Assembly (NCBI RefSeq): GCF_907165045.1 | Contig: NZ_CAJRAU010000002.1 | Coordinates: 744,001 to 808,000, forward strand | Direction of reading: 5' to 3' | DNA from: Dyadobacter linearis | GTDB taxonomy: Bacteria > Bacteroidota > Bacteroidia > Cytophagales > Spirosomataceae | Length of the DNA stretch: 64,000 bases | In this document: piece by piece, positions 56,431 through 64,000 of the stretch | How positions within the stretch are numbered: position 1 is the first letter of the stretch | How the letters are laid out: the number at the start of each line of letters is the position of its first letter | Notes under the pieces: model-generated | Told to the model about the DNA's origin: nothing | The model's input: the letters and a program-made list of their open reading frames with translations, nothing else | The model's database searches: none | Made by a program: the position numbers and the translations under genes

Positions 56431-56761
56431 AGGCTTTAAGTTGATTGATAATCTTGCCTGGTTCCCAAAATCTGCGGACTTTACTCGTATCGATTTTTCT
56501 TCTTGCAATAGCCAGGTCGTATTGTTCCTGAACGGTAAGCCAGAATTCAGCACTGGTATTGGCAAATGCAGTGGAGAGTCGGAGCGCCATTTCAGGAGTA
56601 ACGCTTTGCTTTCCGTTGATAATGGCCGACAATGTTTTGCGGGTCACGCCAAGTCCGTCTGCAACTTCCCCGATGGTCAGTTTCTGATTAGTCTCCTCCC
56701 TAAGTCCTTCAATTGTTTCCCGTATCAGTTCGCCCGGGTGAGCAGGGTCAAATAGTGCCAT
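56429..56761 (-). CDS. higA: HigA-family antitoxin
   Basis: The 110-residue protein has the HigA/VapI signature: ALFDPAHPGELIRETIEGL, a Xre-type HTH (TIGEVADGLGVTRKTLSAIINGK) and AFANTSAEFWLTVQEQYDLA. It binds and neutralises the toxin encoded nine bases upstream and represses the pair by DNA binding. The toxin-first order is the usual one for higBA. The match is strong. The tail is extended by about 15 residues past the core domain. Confidence 0.95.
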   Translation of the reverse strand: MALFDPAHPGELIRETIEGLREETNQKLTIGEVADGLGVTRKTLSAIINGKQSVTPEMALRLSTAFANTSAEFWLTVQEQYDLAIARRKIDTSKVRRFWEPGKIINQLKA

Positions 56762-56770
56762 GATTTCTAA

Positions 56771-57049
56771 TTAATGATAGTCTACATAATCTACGTCAAA
56801 GACGTTTTCACCATCAAATCGAAAGATAATCCGGTAGTTTCCTGTAACTCGTACGGAATAAAACTTTCGCAGGTTGCCGCTCAGCTGATGAAAATGATAG
56901 CCCGGCTGATTCATTTCAACAGGACTTTTGGCGCTGTCTAAACGCGTCAAAATGAGCCTGATCCTGGCAATTTGCTGATTTGGCAGTTTGGATCTGTCTC
57001 CTTTTTGTGCGTATAGTTCCAGCCCTTTATGTTTGAAAGTAACAATCAT
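56771..57049 (-). CDS. higB: HigB/RelE-family toxin
   Basis: From the ATG at 57049 the product is 92 residues: MIVTFKHKGLELYAQKGDRS, LILTRLDSA, YHFHQLSGNLRKFYSVRVTG and NYRIIFRFDG. This is the RelE/HigB fold that cuts mRNA on ribosomes; basic residues in the LSGNLRKFYS and NYRIIFRF segments are the expected active-site region. The frame is open to 57091, but the extra 14 residues would overlap the palindrome at 57065-57083 and are not family-like. Toxicity is inferred from the family. Confidence 0.92.
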   Translation of the reverse strand: MIVTFKHKGLELYAQKGDRSKLPNQQIARIRLILTRLDSAKSPVEMNQPGYHFHQLSGNLRKFYSVRVTGNYRIIFRFDGENVFDVDYVDYH

Positions 57050-57064
57050 AAACGCTGTATAACA

Positions 57065-57083
57065 TGTAACGTTCCAAGTTACA
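57065..57083. promoter_or_regulatory. Inverted repeat upstream of higB, likely HigA operator
   Basis: TGTAAC (57065-57070) and GTTACA (57078-57083) around GTTCCAA, starting 16 bases before the higB ATG. A further CTGTAAC lies near 57115. Autoregulation by HigA is expected from the family. Confidence 0.55.
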
Positions 57084-57176
57084 GTAAACATTTCAAAAAT
57101 AAACTTTTAATTTCCTGTAACCTTTCCCGATTCCCTCAGTTATCACGTCAGAATCACCACAAATAGAACCGACTGC

Positions 57177-57728
57177 TTGAATACGCTCACCGATAATTCA
57201 CTGATGTTACGGGTAAAGGCCGGCGATCTGGATAAGATGGGCTTGCTGTTTGAGCGGTACAACCGGCCTCTGTTCGCGTTTTTTTATCACATGACACATA
57301 AAGCCGACGCGAGCGAAGACCTGGTTCAGAATGTGTTTTACCGAATGCTGAAATACAAGCATACGTTTACAGGAGAAGGTGAATTCAGGTCGTGGATGTA
57401 TTATTTGGCAAGAAACGTGCTGAATGATTCGGTTAAGCAGAAGAAAGGGCTGAATCACGCTGATATCAACGATTATGCCGACAGTCTGGGTGGCGGGATA
57501 TTGGCCGATGAAGGGTTTGAAAAACAGCAGGACAAGGATATGCTGCACCAGGCTATGGGCGGCCTTTCTGCTGAGCACCGCGAAGTACTCATTTTGAGCA
57601 GGTTCCAGGAATTGAAATACGATGAAATAGCCAAAGTGCTGAATATCAATGAAGGTACAGTGAAAGTGCGGGTTCACAGGGCTTTGGGAGAATTAAAAAA
57701 ACGGTTTTTCACTAATGAAAGCAGATAA
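57177..57728 (+). CDS. ECF RNA polymerase sigma factor
   Basis: The 183-residue protein has sigma-70 region 2 (VKAGDLDKMGLLFERYNRPLF, DASEDLVQNVFYRML) and region 4.2 (LSAEHREVLILSRFQEL, YDEIAKVLNINEGTVKVRVH). The start is a TTG at 57177; an ATG nine codons later is possible. The next gene starts inside its 3' end and encodes a zinc-finger anti-sigma factor, so this is a sigma/anti-sigma pair distinct from the FecI/FecR pair at 36 kb. Its likely targets include its own operon with the DUF4097 genes. Confidence 0.93.
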   Translation: MNTLTDNSLMLRVKAGDLDKMGLLFERYNRPLFAFFYHMTHKADASEDLVQNVFYRMLKYKHTFTGEGEFRSWMYYLARNVLNDSVKQKKGLNHADINDYADSLGGGILADEGFEKQQDKDMLHQAMGGLSAEHREVLILSRFQELKYDEIAKVLNINEGTVKVRVHRALGELKKRFFTNESR

Positions 57729-58554
57729 AAAAATGCATTGCGAGCAATCTAAGGAGCGATTGACGGACTGGCTTCATAACCGGCTCAGCAAACCGGAACA
57801 GATGGAAATCAACAGCCACCTGGCCGAATGCGTGAGCTGCCAGGAAGAGTTTGCGGCTGACAAGCAGCTTTGGAATAGTTTGGGGAAAATCAATGTTCCC
57901 GAGCCGCGCGAGTCGATGCGGGCCAACTTTTACACGATGCTGGATGAATTTAAAGAAGCAGAAAAAAGCGAAGTTGGTTTTTCATGGCAAGATTTGGTAG
58001 ATAGGATACGGAACTGGGCATTACCGCAATGGACTGTACAACTGGCATTTAGCTTACTATTGGTGGGGCTCGGCTGGGCGATCGGGTATAAAACCACGCA
58101 GAAGAAAAATCAGTCTGCGGCTTATCAGCAGCAAATAGAAACACTCGCGGCGCAGGTGCAGGATATGAAAAGCACGATGATGTTGTCGCTGATCGAAAAT
58201 CCTTCTGCTACCGAGCGGCTGCGGGCGGTTGGCTATACGAGCGATATTGCGCAAGCCGACGAACGCGTAATCGATGCGCTTTTTGCCACACTTAATAACG
58301 ACGACAATGTGAACGTACGGCTGGTAACGCTGGAAGCACTGACCCAATATGCCGACAATCCACTGGTGAGGAGCGGGCTGGTGAAGTCGCTTTCAAAGCA
58401 GGATTCGCCGATGGTACAGGCCGCGCTGGCTGATGTGATGGTGAAATTGCAGGAAAAACGCTCTATCAAGGCTTTGAAAACCCTTTTGAAAAAAGAAGGA
58501 CTCGATAATCTGGTCAAGAATAAAATCGAGCAGTCGATCAGGGATTTATCTTAA
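57715..58554 (+). CDS. Zinc-finger anti-sigma factor with HEAT-like C-terminal domain
   Basis: The ATG at 57715 overlaps the sigma gene by 14 bases; a second in-frame ATG at 57733 is an alternative. The N-terminal zf-HC2 domain shows His35-x3-Cys39-x2-Cys42 (HLAECVSC) and an early His8-Cys9. One membrane segment (VQLAFSLLLVGLGWAIGYK) follows. The last 100 residues (NVRLVTLEALTQYADNPLVRSGL, MVQAALADVMVKLQEKRS) look like HEAT repeats, which here would face the periplasm. It probably holds the sigma factor at the membrane until an envelope signal arrives. Confidence 0.9.
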   Translation: MKADKKMHCEQSKERLTDWLHNRLSKPEQMEINSHLAECVSCQEEFAADKQLWNSLGKINVPEPRESMRANFYTMLDEFKEAEKSEVGFSWQDLVDRIRNWALPQWTVQLAFSLLLVGLGWAIGYKTTQKKNQSAAYQQQIETLAAQVQDMKSTMMLSLIENPSATERLRAVGYTSDIAQADERVIDALFATLNNDDNVNVRLVTLEALTQYADNPLVRSGLVKSLSKQDSPMVQAALADVMVKLQEKRSIKALKTLLKKEGLDNLVKNKIEQSIRDLS

Positions 58555-58578
58555 ATAACCATAATCAATCTGTTAGCC

Positions 58579-59442
58579 ATGAAAATTTTTGCAATCCCTC
58601 TGCTGGCGGGAGCGGTACTTTCCTGTACCCAATCCCCGGCCCAAAAGCTGGAATTCAGCGACCACGTGAAGAAAGAGTTCACACTTTCGCAGAACGCAGC
58701 CACAAGTACGCTGGCCATTTACAATATCAACGGTTTTATCAAAGTAGAAGGTTACGATGGAGATAAGGTGATCCTGGAAATCGATAAAAAGATTACTGCG
58801 AAATCCAAAGAAGTGCTGGAAGAAGGTAAGAACCAGTTCAAACTCGAATTTGACCAAAAGGCAGACAGTATCATCGCTTACATTGCCGATCCTTTCGATT
58901 CCCGGCCAAACAGAGGCCGCAAGAACTGGAATGGTCCGAAGATCGAGTACCATTTCGAGCTGAATTTTACCGTAAAAGTCCCCTATTCGCTCAACCTGCA
59001 TGTTTCAACTGTCAACGGCGGCGATGTGACTATCGACAATGTGACGGGCGCGCTGGGTGTAAACAATGTGAACGGGGCGATTAAAGTTGCGAATGCAAAG
59101 GGCGCGGCGAGGGTGAGTACGGTAAATGGAGATGTGGAAGCCAACTTCGTGACTTTGCCTCCCGGCGAATCGGATTTCAAAACTTTAAACGGGGATATTA
59201 AGATTACCTATCCCGCTGCACTCTCGGCAGATTGCCAGTTTAAAAGTTTTAACGGTAAGTTCTATACAGATTTTCCGGATGCCGAACCGCTGCCTGCCCG
59301 CGTGGTGAAGAACCAGGAAACAAGCAATAGCAAGACGGTTTACAAACTGAATACGGAGACGTATATCCGCATTGGTAAGGGCGGCCCGACTCACAAGTTT
59401 GAAACATTTAACGGCAACATTTATCTTAAAGAGCAATCATAA
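58579..59442 (+). CDS. DUF4097 beta-strand repeat lipoprotein
   Basis: The signal peptide ends in a lipobox (LLAGAVLSC). The mature protein has a short N-terminal part and the DUF4097 series of imperfect beta-strand repeats (STVNGGDVTIDNVTGALGVNN, VNGAIKVANAKGA, STVNGDVEANFV, TLNGDIKI, SFNGKFYT), which are expected to fold as a beta-helix or similar. Repeats are built around NG turns. It is the third gene of the sigma/anti-sigma operon, and a paralogue follows five bases after its stop. Role unknown; an envelope-stress adhesin or sensor is a guess. Confidence 0.88.
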   Translation: MKIFAIPLLAGAVLSCTQSPAQKLEFSDHVKKEFTLSQNAATSTLAIYNINGFIKVEGYDGDKVILEIDKKITAKSKEVLEEGKNQFKLEFDQKADSIIAYIADPFDSRPNRGRKNWNGPKIEYHFELNFTVKVPYSLNLHVSTVNGGDVTIDNVTGALGVNNVNGAIKVANAKGAARVSTVNGDVEANFVTLPPGESDFKTLNGDIKITYPAALSADCQFKSFNGKFYTDFPDAEPLPARVVKNQETSNSKTVYKLNTETYIRIGKGGPTHKFETFNGNIYLKEQS

Positions 59443-59447
59443 ATAAA

Positions 59448-60281
59448 ATGAAAACGAAGCAAATTTTAGCCCTCGCACTATCGATTTCCCTGTCACTTGG
59501 AAGCACTGCACTACTGGCGCAAACCGATCCAAAAGAGACGATCACAGTCCCTCTCTCCGACCCTTCCAAAGCCGGCTCGCTGAAAGTAAATTTGCTGAAC
59601 GGATCGATCCGGATCAGTGGCTATGCGGGGAAAGATGTGGTGATCGAAGCGACTTTCAAAGGCTCGGATAATTCAGATAAACCGAAGGACGAACAAGCCT
59701 CCGGAATGCGGCGGATCGTGGCGAGCAACGGTATCCAACTGACCGCGACGGAGGAAAATAATGCGATCACCGTGAGCACCAAATTCGTCAACAAAACAAT
59801 GAACCTGCACATCAAAGTACCGCAGAAATTTGGCCTGAAAGCAACGACGGTCAACGACGGAAATATCATCGTCGAGAACGTTTCGGGCGAGCTTGAAATC
59901 GCGAATGTAAACGGGGATATTACGCTCACCAACGTGGCGGGATCAGCCGTTGCCAATACCATAAACGGTGCCCTCAAAGCTACCTTCAAGACGATAGATT
60001 CAAACTCGCCGATGGCATTTTCCACCCTCAATGGAAACGTTGATGTGACCCTGCCGGCCACGGCCAAATTTGATGTGAAGATCAAATCTGACCGCGGGGA
60101 AATTTACAGCGACTTTGATATCAGCATAGACAAAAGCCAGCCCCAGGCGACGCGCTCCAAGCAAGACGGAATGTTTCAGGTGTCGGTGGAAGACTGGGTG
60201 AAGGGCAAGGTAAATGGCGGTGGCAGTGAGATCATGATTAAGAATATGAATGGCAATATTTACGTCAGAAAAGCCAAATAA
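59448..60281 (+). CDS. DUF4097 beta-strand repeat protein, exported paralogue
   Basis: The 277-residue product has an ordinary signal peptide (LALSISLSLGSTALLAQ) rather than a lipobox, and repeats like those of its neighbour (LLNGSIRISGYAGKDVVIEA, TVNDGNIIVENVSGELEIAN, VNGDITLTNVAGSAV, NGNVDVTLP). It ends with MNGNIYVRK, matching the FNGNIYLK end of the previous protein, so the two arose by duplication. One is membrane-anchored and the other soluble or outer-surface, which suggests a paired function. A terminator lies inside the end of the convergent marR gene. Confidence 0.88.
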   Translation: MKTKQILALALSISLSLGSTALLAQTDPKETITVPLSDPSKAGSLKVNLLNGSIRISGYAGKDVVIEATFKGSDNSDKPKDEQASGMRRIVASNGIQLTATEENNAITVSTKFVNKTMNLHIKVPQKFGLKATTVNDGNIIVENVSGELEIANVNGDITLTNVAGSAVANTINGALKATFKTIDSNSPMAFSTLNGNVDVTLPATAKFDVKIKSDRGEIYSDFDISIDKSQPQATRSKQDGMFQVSVEDWVKGKVNGGGSEIMIKNMNGNIYVRKAK

Positions 60282-60330
60282 CATCGGCTGAGATTTTGCC
60301 AGAAGAACGGGCCTTTCGCTGAGCCCAACG

Positions 60331-60765
60331 CTATTCAATCGTAGCGCCCAACTCGAAGAGCATTTTCGACAGCTCTTCGAGTTTTTTTGTTTTAACAGAA
60401 GCCAGAATCTGCTCTGAGGTCGCCTCCGCGGAAGCAATAGCTTCGGTCAAAATCTTCTTCCCCGCATTGGCCAGCTTCACATAACTCACCCGCGCGTCGC
60501 GGCTATTCGCCTCTCTTTTTACCATACCAAGCTTTTCCAAAGGCGACAAAAGCCGGGTAATTCCAGAGGCAGTGAGCCCCACTTTTTCGGCCAGATCGGT
60601 GCGTCTCAGCTTCTCGTCGGGCGCTTCTCCGAGGTGGTACAGGATCATAAATTCGTTCAGACTAATACCCAGCGAACTCAGTTTTGAGTCGAACTTCTTG
60701 ATAGTCAGCGTCTGCGCGGTAGTGAGGTTTAGAAAGAACTTCAATGATTGAGATATAGCTGCCAT
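60331..60765 (-). CDS. MarR-family transcriptional regulator
   Basis: The 144-residue winged-HTH protein shows LGISLNEFMILYHLGEAP, the HTH RTDLAEKVGLTASGITRLLSPLEKLG and the wing VKREANSRDARVSYVKLANAGKKIL, all typical of MarR. It would bind as a dimer to palindromic DNA and release on a small ligand or oxidation; no cysteine sensor is evident. The large inverted repeat starting 27 bases before the ATG is a strong candidate for its own operator. The gene converges with the DUF4097 operon. Confidence 0.94.
   Translation of the reverse strand: MAAISQSLKFFLNLTTAQTLTIKKFDSKLSSLGISLNEFMILYHLGEAPDEKLRRTDLAEKVGLTASGITRLLSPLEKLGMVKREANSRDARVSYVKLANAGKKILTEAIASAEATSEQILASVKTKKLEELSKMLFELGATIE
60350..60388 (+). 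terminator. Terminator for the DUF4097 operon, inside the marR 3' end
   Basis: AACTCGAAGAGC (60350-60361) pairs perfectly with GCTCTTCGAGTT (60372-60383) and is followed by T residues on the plus strand. The hairpin lies within the coding end of the MarR gene. Confidence 0.8.
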
Positions 60766-60791
60766 ATATTTGAAGTGTACTTGATAAAAGG

Positions 60792-60825
60792 TTGATATAT
60801 ACTTGATAACTCAAATATATATCAA
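60792..60825. promoter_or_regulatory. Near-perfect 15-bp inverted repeat, likely MarR operator
   Basis: TTGATATATACTTGA (60792-60806) faces TCAAATATATATCAA (60811-60825) around TAAC with one mismatch. A third half site TACTTGATAA lies at about 60779-60788. The position just before marR supports autoregulation. Confidence 0.7.
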
Positions 60826-60903
60826 ATAAATAGAATCGTTATCTTCTTATTAAACAATTATTTACGATTTGGAGAAATAAAAAGAATGTTTCACGTGGCA
60901 CTT

Positions 60904-62751
60904 CTAGCCTGAATGTGCACGCAGCAGCTGGCGGTAGCTGTTTAGGACGCTGGATTTGGAAATAAACCCTAAAAATTCGCCGTTTGCCTTCACTACCGGA
61001 AGGTTCCAGGCACCGGTTTCGTCAAACTTTTTGACCACACTCACCACACTGTCGAAGTCACTGATCACAGCTGCCGGTACCTTCATCAGGCTCTCGACTT
61101 CCAGCATATCGGCGGCTTCGGGATTGAAGAAAAGCGGACGGATATCGTCAAGGGAAATGATGCCGGCCAGCCGCTTGCCCGAGTCGATCACGGAGATCAT
61201 ATTGCGATGCCCTGTCCGAACTACTTCCGCTAGTTCCTCCGGGGAAGCGTCGCGCCGGATCACCTGCACATCCTTGTCGATGAGGTCGAGGATTTGGAGC
61301 AGCGACAGCAGGTTCCGGTCGTGTTCGCGCGTAAATATCTTTCCCTGGTCGGCCAGTTTTTCGAGATCGGGCGAGACGGACGAGAACCATTTTGCCATAG
61401 AAAAAGAGATCACAGACACGACCATGAGCGGGATGAAAAGGTCGTAGCCGGAGGTTGATTCTGCGATCAGGAATATGGCTGTCAGCGGCGCGTACAATAC
61501 CCCGCTCATCACACCTGCCATTCCTACTATCACGAGGTTATTGGTGGGCACTTCGGTCATGCCGAGCTGTACACAGAGTAGCGCAAACACATACCCCAGC
61601 GAGCCGCCGGCGAAGAGCGAGGGCGCAAAGTTTCCCCCGTTTCCGCCGCTGAAAATCGTGATGGAAGCAGAGAATGCTTTGAGCAGACAGATCACCGCGA
61701 CGAACACCAGAATCACCCACTCGCGGTACCCGATAAACCGGAAAAGACTATTCTGCATTACCTCGTGCATTTGCCCGTTCGTGATCGCTTTGATGGTGTC
61801 GTAACCCTCGCCAAAGAGCGGCGGATAGAGCACACAAAGCACCGAGAGAATTGCCCCGCCGAGCATCGCTTTTTTGATGCGTGACATTTTAAGATTCTGG
61901 AAAAAATGGTCCATTGCTTTTGCGATCAACACGTAATACCGTGCGTACAATCCACACAGAATGCCGAGTGCCAGGTAGTATGGAATGTTGTGGTAATCGA
62001 ATGCATTTCGGGTCTTGAACTGGAACAAAACTTCTTCCTCTAAAAGTATCTTTGAGACCAAACTTCCGCACACTGCCGCTAGGACGAGCGGGATAAAATC
62101 TGAGAAAACGACGCCGGTCAGCAGTATCTCAAAAGCGAACATCATACCCGCAATCGGTGCATTGAATGCGGACGCAATTCCGGCCGTCGCACCTGCGGCG
62201 AGCAGCAATGTGCGCTCCCGGTAATCGAGCTTGTAGGTACGCGCAAAGTTGGAACCAATGGCGGCGCCGGTTACCGCGATCGGACTCTCTAACCCGGCCG
62301 ATCCGCCGAGCCCTACTGTGATCGCACTTTGCACGATCTGGGAATACATTTTTACAGAAGAAACAATACTGGAATTCTGCGCGATCTCATAAAGTATCGC
62401 CGCAATGCCTTTTCTGTCCTGCCCCTTAAATACGAAGATGACGACGAGTGTGGTGATTACAATACCAAGGAAAGGGAAGAGCAGATAGAAGAGAATCTGG
62501 CGCTCAAAATGGACCTTGTAGGTGATAATATAGTGAATGTAATGGACCAGCTCTTTCAATAATACCCCGGCCAACCCGCAGGTTATCCCCACAAGCATAC
62601 CCGAGAGGATCAGGAACTGCGTACGGTTCATGACACTTTTCAGCCAGAACAACAGGATCTCGTAACTCCTCGCTTTTTTCAGGCTGTACCTGGTGAAGTC
62701 TCTTCGGTATCTTAAAAAGTTATAGAATTTCTTAATATTGATCTTATTCAC
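60904..62751 (-). CDS. ClC-family chloride channel/antiporter with CBS domains
   Basis: The 615-residue membrane protein has the ClC signatures LGGSAGLESPIAVTGAAIGS (the Glu in GLESP sits where the gating glutamate is found) and GGNGGNFAPSLFAGGSLG, and about ten or more hydrophobic helices. Two CBS segments follow in the cytoplasm (VIRRDASPEELAEVVRTGHRN with LAGIISLDDIRPLF, and MKVPAAVISDFDSVVSVVKKF with LPVVKANGEFLGFISKSSV); they may bind adenine nucleotides. It moves chloride or fluoride-like anions, possibly in exchange for protons. No neighbour suggests a specific role. Confidence 0.93.
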   Translation of the reverse strand: MNKINIKKFYNFLRYRRDFTRYSLKKARSYEILLFWLKSVMNRTQFLILSGMLVGITCGLAGVLLKELVHYIHYIITYKVHFERQILFYLLFPFLGIVITTLVVIFVFKGQDRKGIAAILYEIAQNSSIVSSVKMYSQIVQSAITVGLGGSAGLESPIAVTGAAIGSNFARTYKLDYRERTLLLAAGATAGIASAFNAPIAGMMFAFEILLTGVVFSDFIPLVLAAVCGSLVSKILLEEEVLFQFKTRNAFDYHNIPYYLALGILCGLYARYYVLIAKAMDHFFQNLKMSRIKKAMLGGAILSVLCVLYPPLFGEGYDTIKAITNGQMHEVMQNSLFRFIGYREWVILVFVAVICLLKAFSASITIFSGGNGGNFAPSLFAGGSLGYVFALLCVQLGMTEVPTNNLVIVGMAGVMSGVLYAPLTAIFLIAESTSGYDLFIPLMVVSVISFSMAKWFSSVSPDLEKLADQGKIFTREHDRNLLSLLQILDLIDKDVQVIRRDASPEELAEVVRTGHRNMISVIDSGKRLAGIISLDDIRPLFFNPEAADMLEVESLMKVPAAVISDFDSVVSVVKKFDETGAWNLPVVKANGEFLGFISKSSVLNSYRQLLRAHSG

Positions 62752-62975
62752 CAGCTCAATGTTTTGGGGTCAGTGCGCACGTCTAGTAGCGTCGGATTCA
62801 GGATTGGGAAAAGTAACAGCTCGTCCTAAGTGGCTGCAAAACATGTTCCCGGGCGAGGCGAAATAGGGTGATTCAAGACAAATATCAAGAAGAAATGAAA
62901 TATCTGTTTAAGAAAGAAAATTTAACGACGTTCAATTAACTGAATATCAGTAATATTTCAGATTGTAACAAAACA

Positions 62976-63006
62976 AAAAAGCCCACCACTTCCAGGGCAG
63001 GCTTTT
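62976..63006 (-). terminator. Hairpin terminator after the glycine-rich lipoprotein gene
   Basis: On the minus strand AAAAGCCTGCC pairs imperfectly with GGTGGGCTTTT around CTGGAAGT and is followed by a T run. It lies 20 bases after the stop at 63028. Confidence 0.7.
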
Positions 63007-63027
63007 CTGTGTTTAAAAGATTTGGAC

Positions 63028-63792
63028 TCAATTAGCTCTTGCAAGCTGCACTTCCAGTCTGATATCGACGTTCTTTTCGTTGTTGTTATACCTGGAACCG
63101 TAGCCACCGTTACCAATTCCAACGCCCATTCCTCCACCCATTCCGATACCGCCGCCGAGACCGATGCCGATCCGGGGACTGAATCCTGATTGTGAAGATT
63201 GACCGTCAACCTTAATGCTTACACCCAGCATGGAAGTTTCCCGCGCATTCACTGCCATTAAAGCGAAAGGAATCACAATTTGCTCGGTCAACTCTCCGTC
63301 ACGGTCCATGGTAATGGTAGATTTGATACTGCCGTCAGGAGCGACAAGATTGATAAAATGCTGCCCGCTTTTATCTTTCCATACTGCTTCTTTGTTATAA
63401 GAATCCAGAAGCAAACCCAGTCCCAGGCTATTTGGAAGATCGGTATCGATCCTTTTCAGCGCCTTCCTGTCCTCCTTCATTACCACCGGAAACAACAGCG
63501 AATAGGCTTCTTTTTTCTGTCCTTCCGGGCTGAATGCGATCTTCAATCCGCTGCTCAGGATGTTCTGGATCGTAGACGGGTCTTTTGTCTTTAATGTGAT
63601 ATAAACAAACTGATCGTCATTGATAATCCCGTAACGCAGCCTCGAACGCTGGTCCTGCTGGTCAGGCTTTACCCCATCCACGTATGAAAAAGGTGCATTC
63701 CACTTGGATTCATAAGTCATTGTTTTGGATGAACTGCATCCGAAAAGGGCCACTAACAGCAGGATAATTGCACTGTTTTTTATATTTCTCAT
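63028..63792 (-). CDS. Hypothetical lipoprotein with glycine-rich segment
   Basis: The signal peptide ends in a lipobox (LLLVALFGC) followed by SSSKT. The core (NDDQFVYITLKTKDPSTIQNIL, LKIAFSPEGQKKEAYSLLFPV) matches no family I can name, though it resembles envelope proteins of Bacteroidota that start SKWNAPF.Y.DG. Between about residues 208 and 236 lies a run of Gly, Met, Ile and Val (GIGLGGGIGMGGGMGVGIG), probably a flexible or surface loop before the last strand (VDIRLEVQLARAN). The gene is single and its function unknown. Confidence 0.75.
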   Translation of the reverse strand: MRNIKNSAIILLLVALFGCSSSKTMTYESKWNAPFSYVDGVKPDQQDQRSRLRYGIINDDQFVYITLKTKDPSTIQNILSSGLKIAFSPEGQKKEAYSLLFPVVMKEDRKALKRIDTDLPNSLGLGLLLDSYNKEAVWKDKSGQHFINLVAPDGSIKSTITMDRDGELTEQIVIPFALMAVNARETSMLGVSIKVDGQSSQSGFSPRIGIGLGGGIGMGGGMGVGIGNGGYGSRYNNNEKNVDIRLEVQLARAN

Positions 63793-63886
63793 TTTGTTGG
63801 TTGAAACGATTTTGAATATACCTGATAAACGAATTCCTGCAAATAATCATTACGATTACAGGAAACAAATCGTTGCAAAAAGGTTG

Positions 63887-64000
63887 TCAGACCAGTTGTG
63901 GTAACAGCATGCTTATTTTCTGGTGCAGTTTTTCAGGTTCAAATGGCTTGGAAAGTGTATCGTTCATTCCTGCTTCGTAGGCTTGCTGTATTTCCTCCGG
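63887..64000 (-). CDS. C-terminal end of a receiver-domain protein (5' part beyond window)
   Basis: The minus-strand frame that enters from the right edge encodes PEEIQQAYEAGMNDTLSKPF, then EPEKLHQKISMLLPQLV and a TGA at 63887-63889. The segment A.EAGMND.LSKP.. is the last part of a response-regulator receiver, with the conserved lysine of the SKPF motif. The short tail after it is what is seen at the end of hybrid histidine kinases. The gene was too short in the window to appear as a long frame. Whether it is a hybrid kinase or a single receiver cannot be told from here. Confidence 0.75.
   Translation of the reverse strand, partial: PEEIQQAYEAGMNDTLSKPFEPEKLHQKISMLLPQLV

Overview
The window is chromosomal DNA of a Bacteroidota bacterium, most likely order Cytophagales and close to Dyadobacter or Spirosoma. 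This is inferred from gene content: two SusC/SusD outer-membrane pairs, an ECF sigma/FecR pair, a secreted protein with a gliding/type IX C-terminal sorting domain, FtsX-type permeases without an adjacent ATPase, many lipoproteins, few obvious Shine-Dalgarno sites and AT-rich intergenic regions. No phage, transposase, integrase, CRISPR array, rRNA or tRNA was found. Both edges cut genes: dnaB on the left and a receiver-domain protein on the right.

Layout. 1-11.7 kb: housekeeping and surface genes (dnaB end, RlmD-type 23S rRNA methyltransferase, secreted CHU_C protein, NAD(P)-binding protein, porin, two SRPBCC proteins, Tex, ThuA-like protein). 12.0-12.66 kb: an array of nine short palindromes downstream of an RsmB-type methyltransferase. 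14-25.8 kb: GAF histidine kinase, DUF2147 protein, luciferase-like oxidoreductase with a WYL regulator, FMN reductase, O-acetylhomoserine sulfhydrylase, S9 peptidase lipoprotein and DNA polymerase I. 25.9-30.8 kb: SusD/SusC pair, divergent from a lone LuxR-type HTH gene. 32-35.8 kb: a secreted PA14-like protein and a beta-propeller protein fused to a type-1 copper domain.

36-45.5 kb is a nutrient-uptake locus: ECF sigma, FecR anti-sigma, STN-containing SusC, SusD, an exported RraA/aldolase-family protein and a Tat-exported enolase-superfamily dehydratase. This suggests ECF/FecR-controlled uptake and periplasmic processing of a sugar acid.

45.7-52.4 kb is the most interesting region. A minus-strand operon encodes a membrane histidine kinase, a lone receiver, a receiver-class III adenylyl cyclase fusion and an HD-domain protein. 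It converges on a 1082-residue protein made of a nucleotide-transporter-like membrane domain, HEAT repeats and a cyclic-nucleotide-binding domain. Together they look like a complete cAMP module: sensor, synthase, possible hydrolase and a membrane effector.

52.5-64 kb: a small two-gene unit with a long upstream palindrome, an FtsX-type permease, a DUF2383 protein, a HigBA toxin-antitoxin pair, an ECF sigma/zinc-finger anti-sigma/DUF4097 operon, a MarR regulator with a near-perfect operator-like palindrome, a ClC channel with CBS domains, a glycine-rich lipoprotein and the end of a receiver-domain gene.
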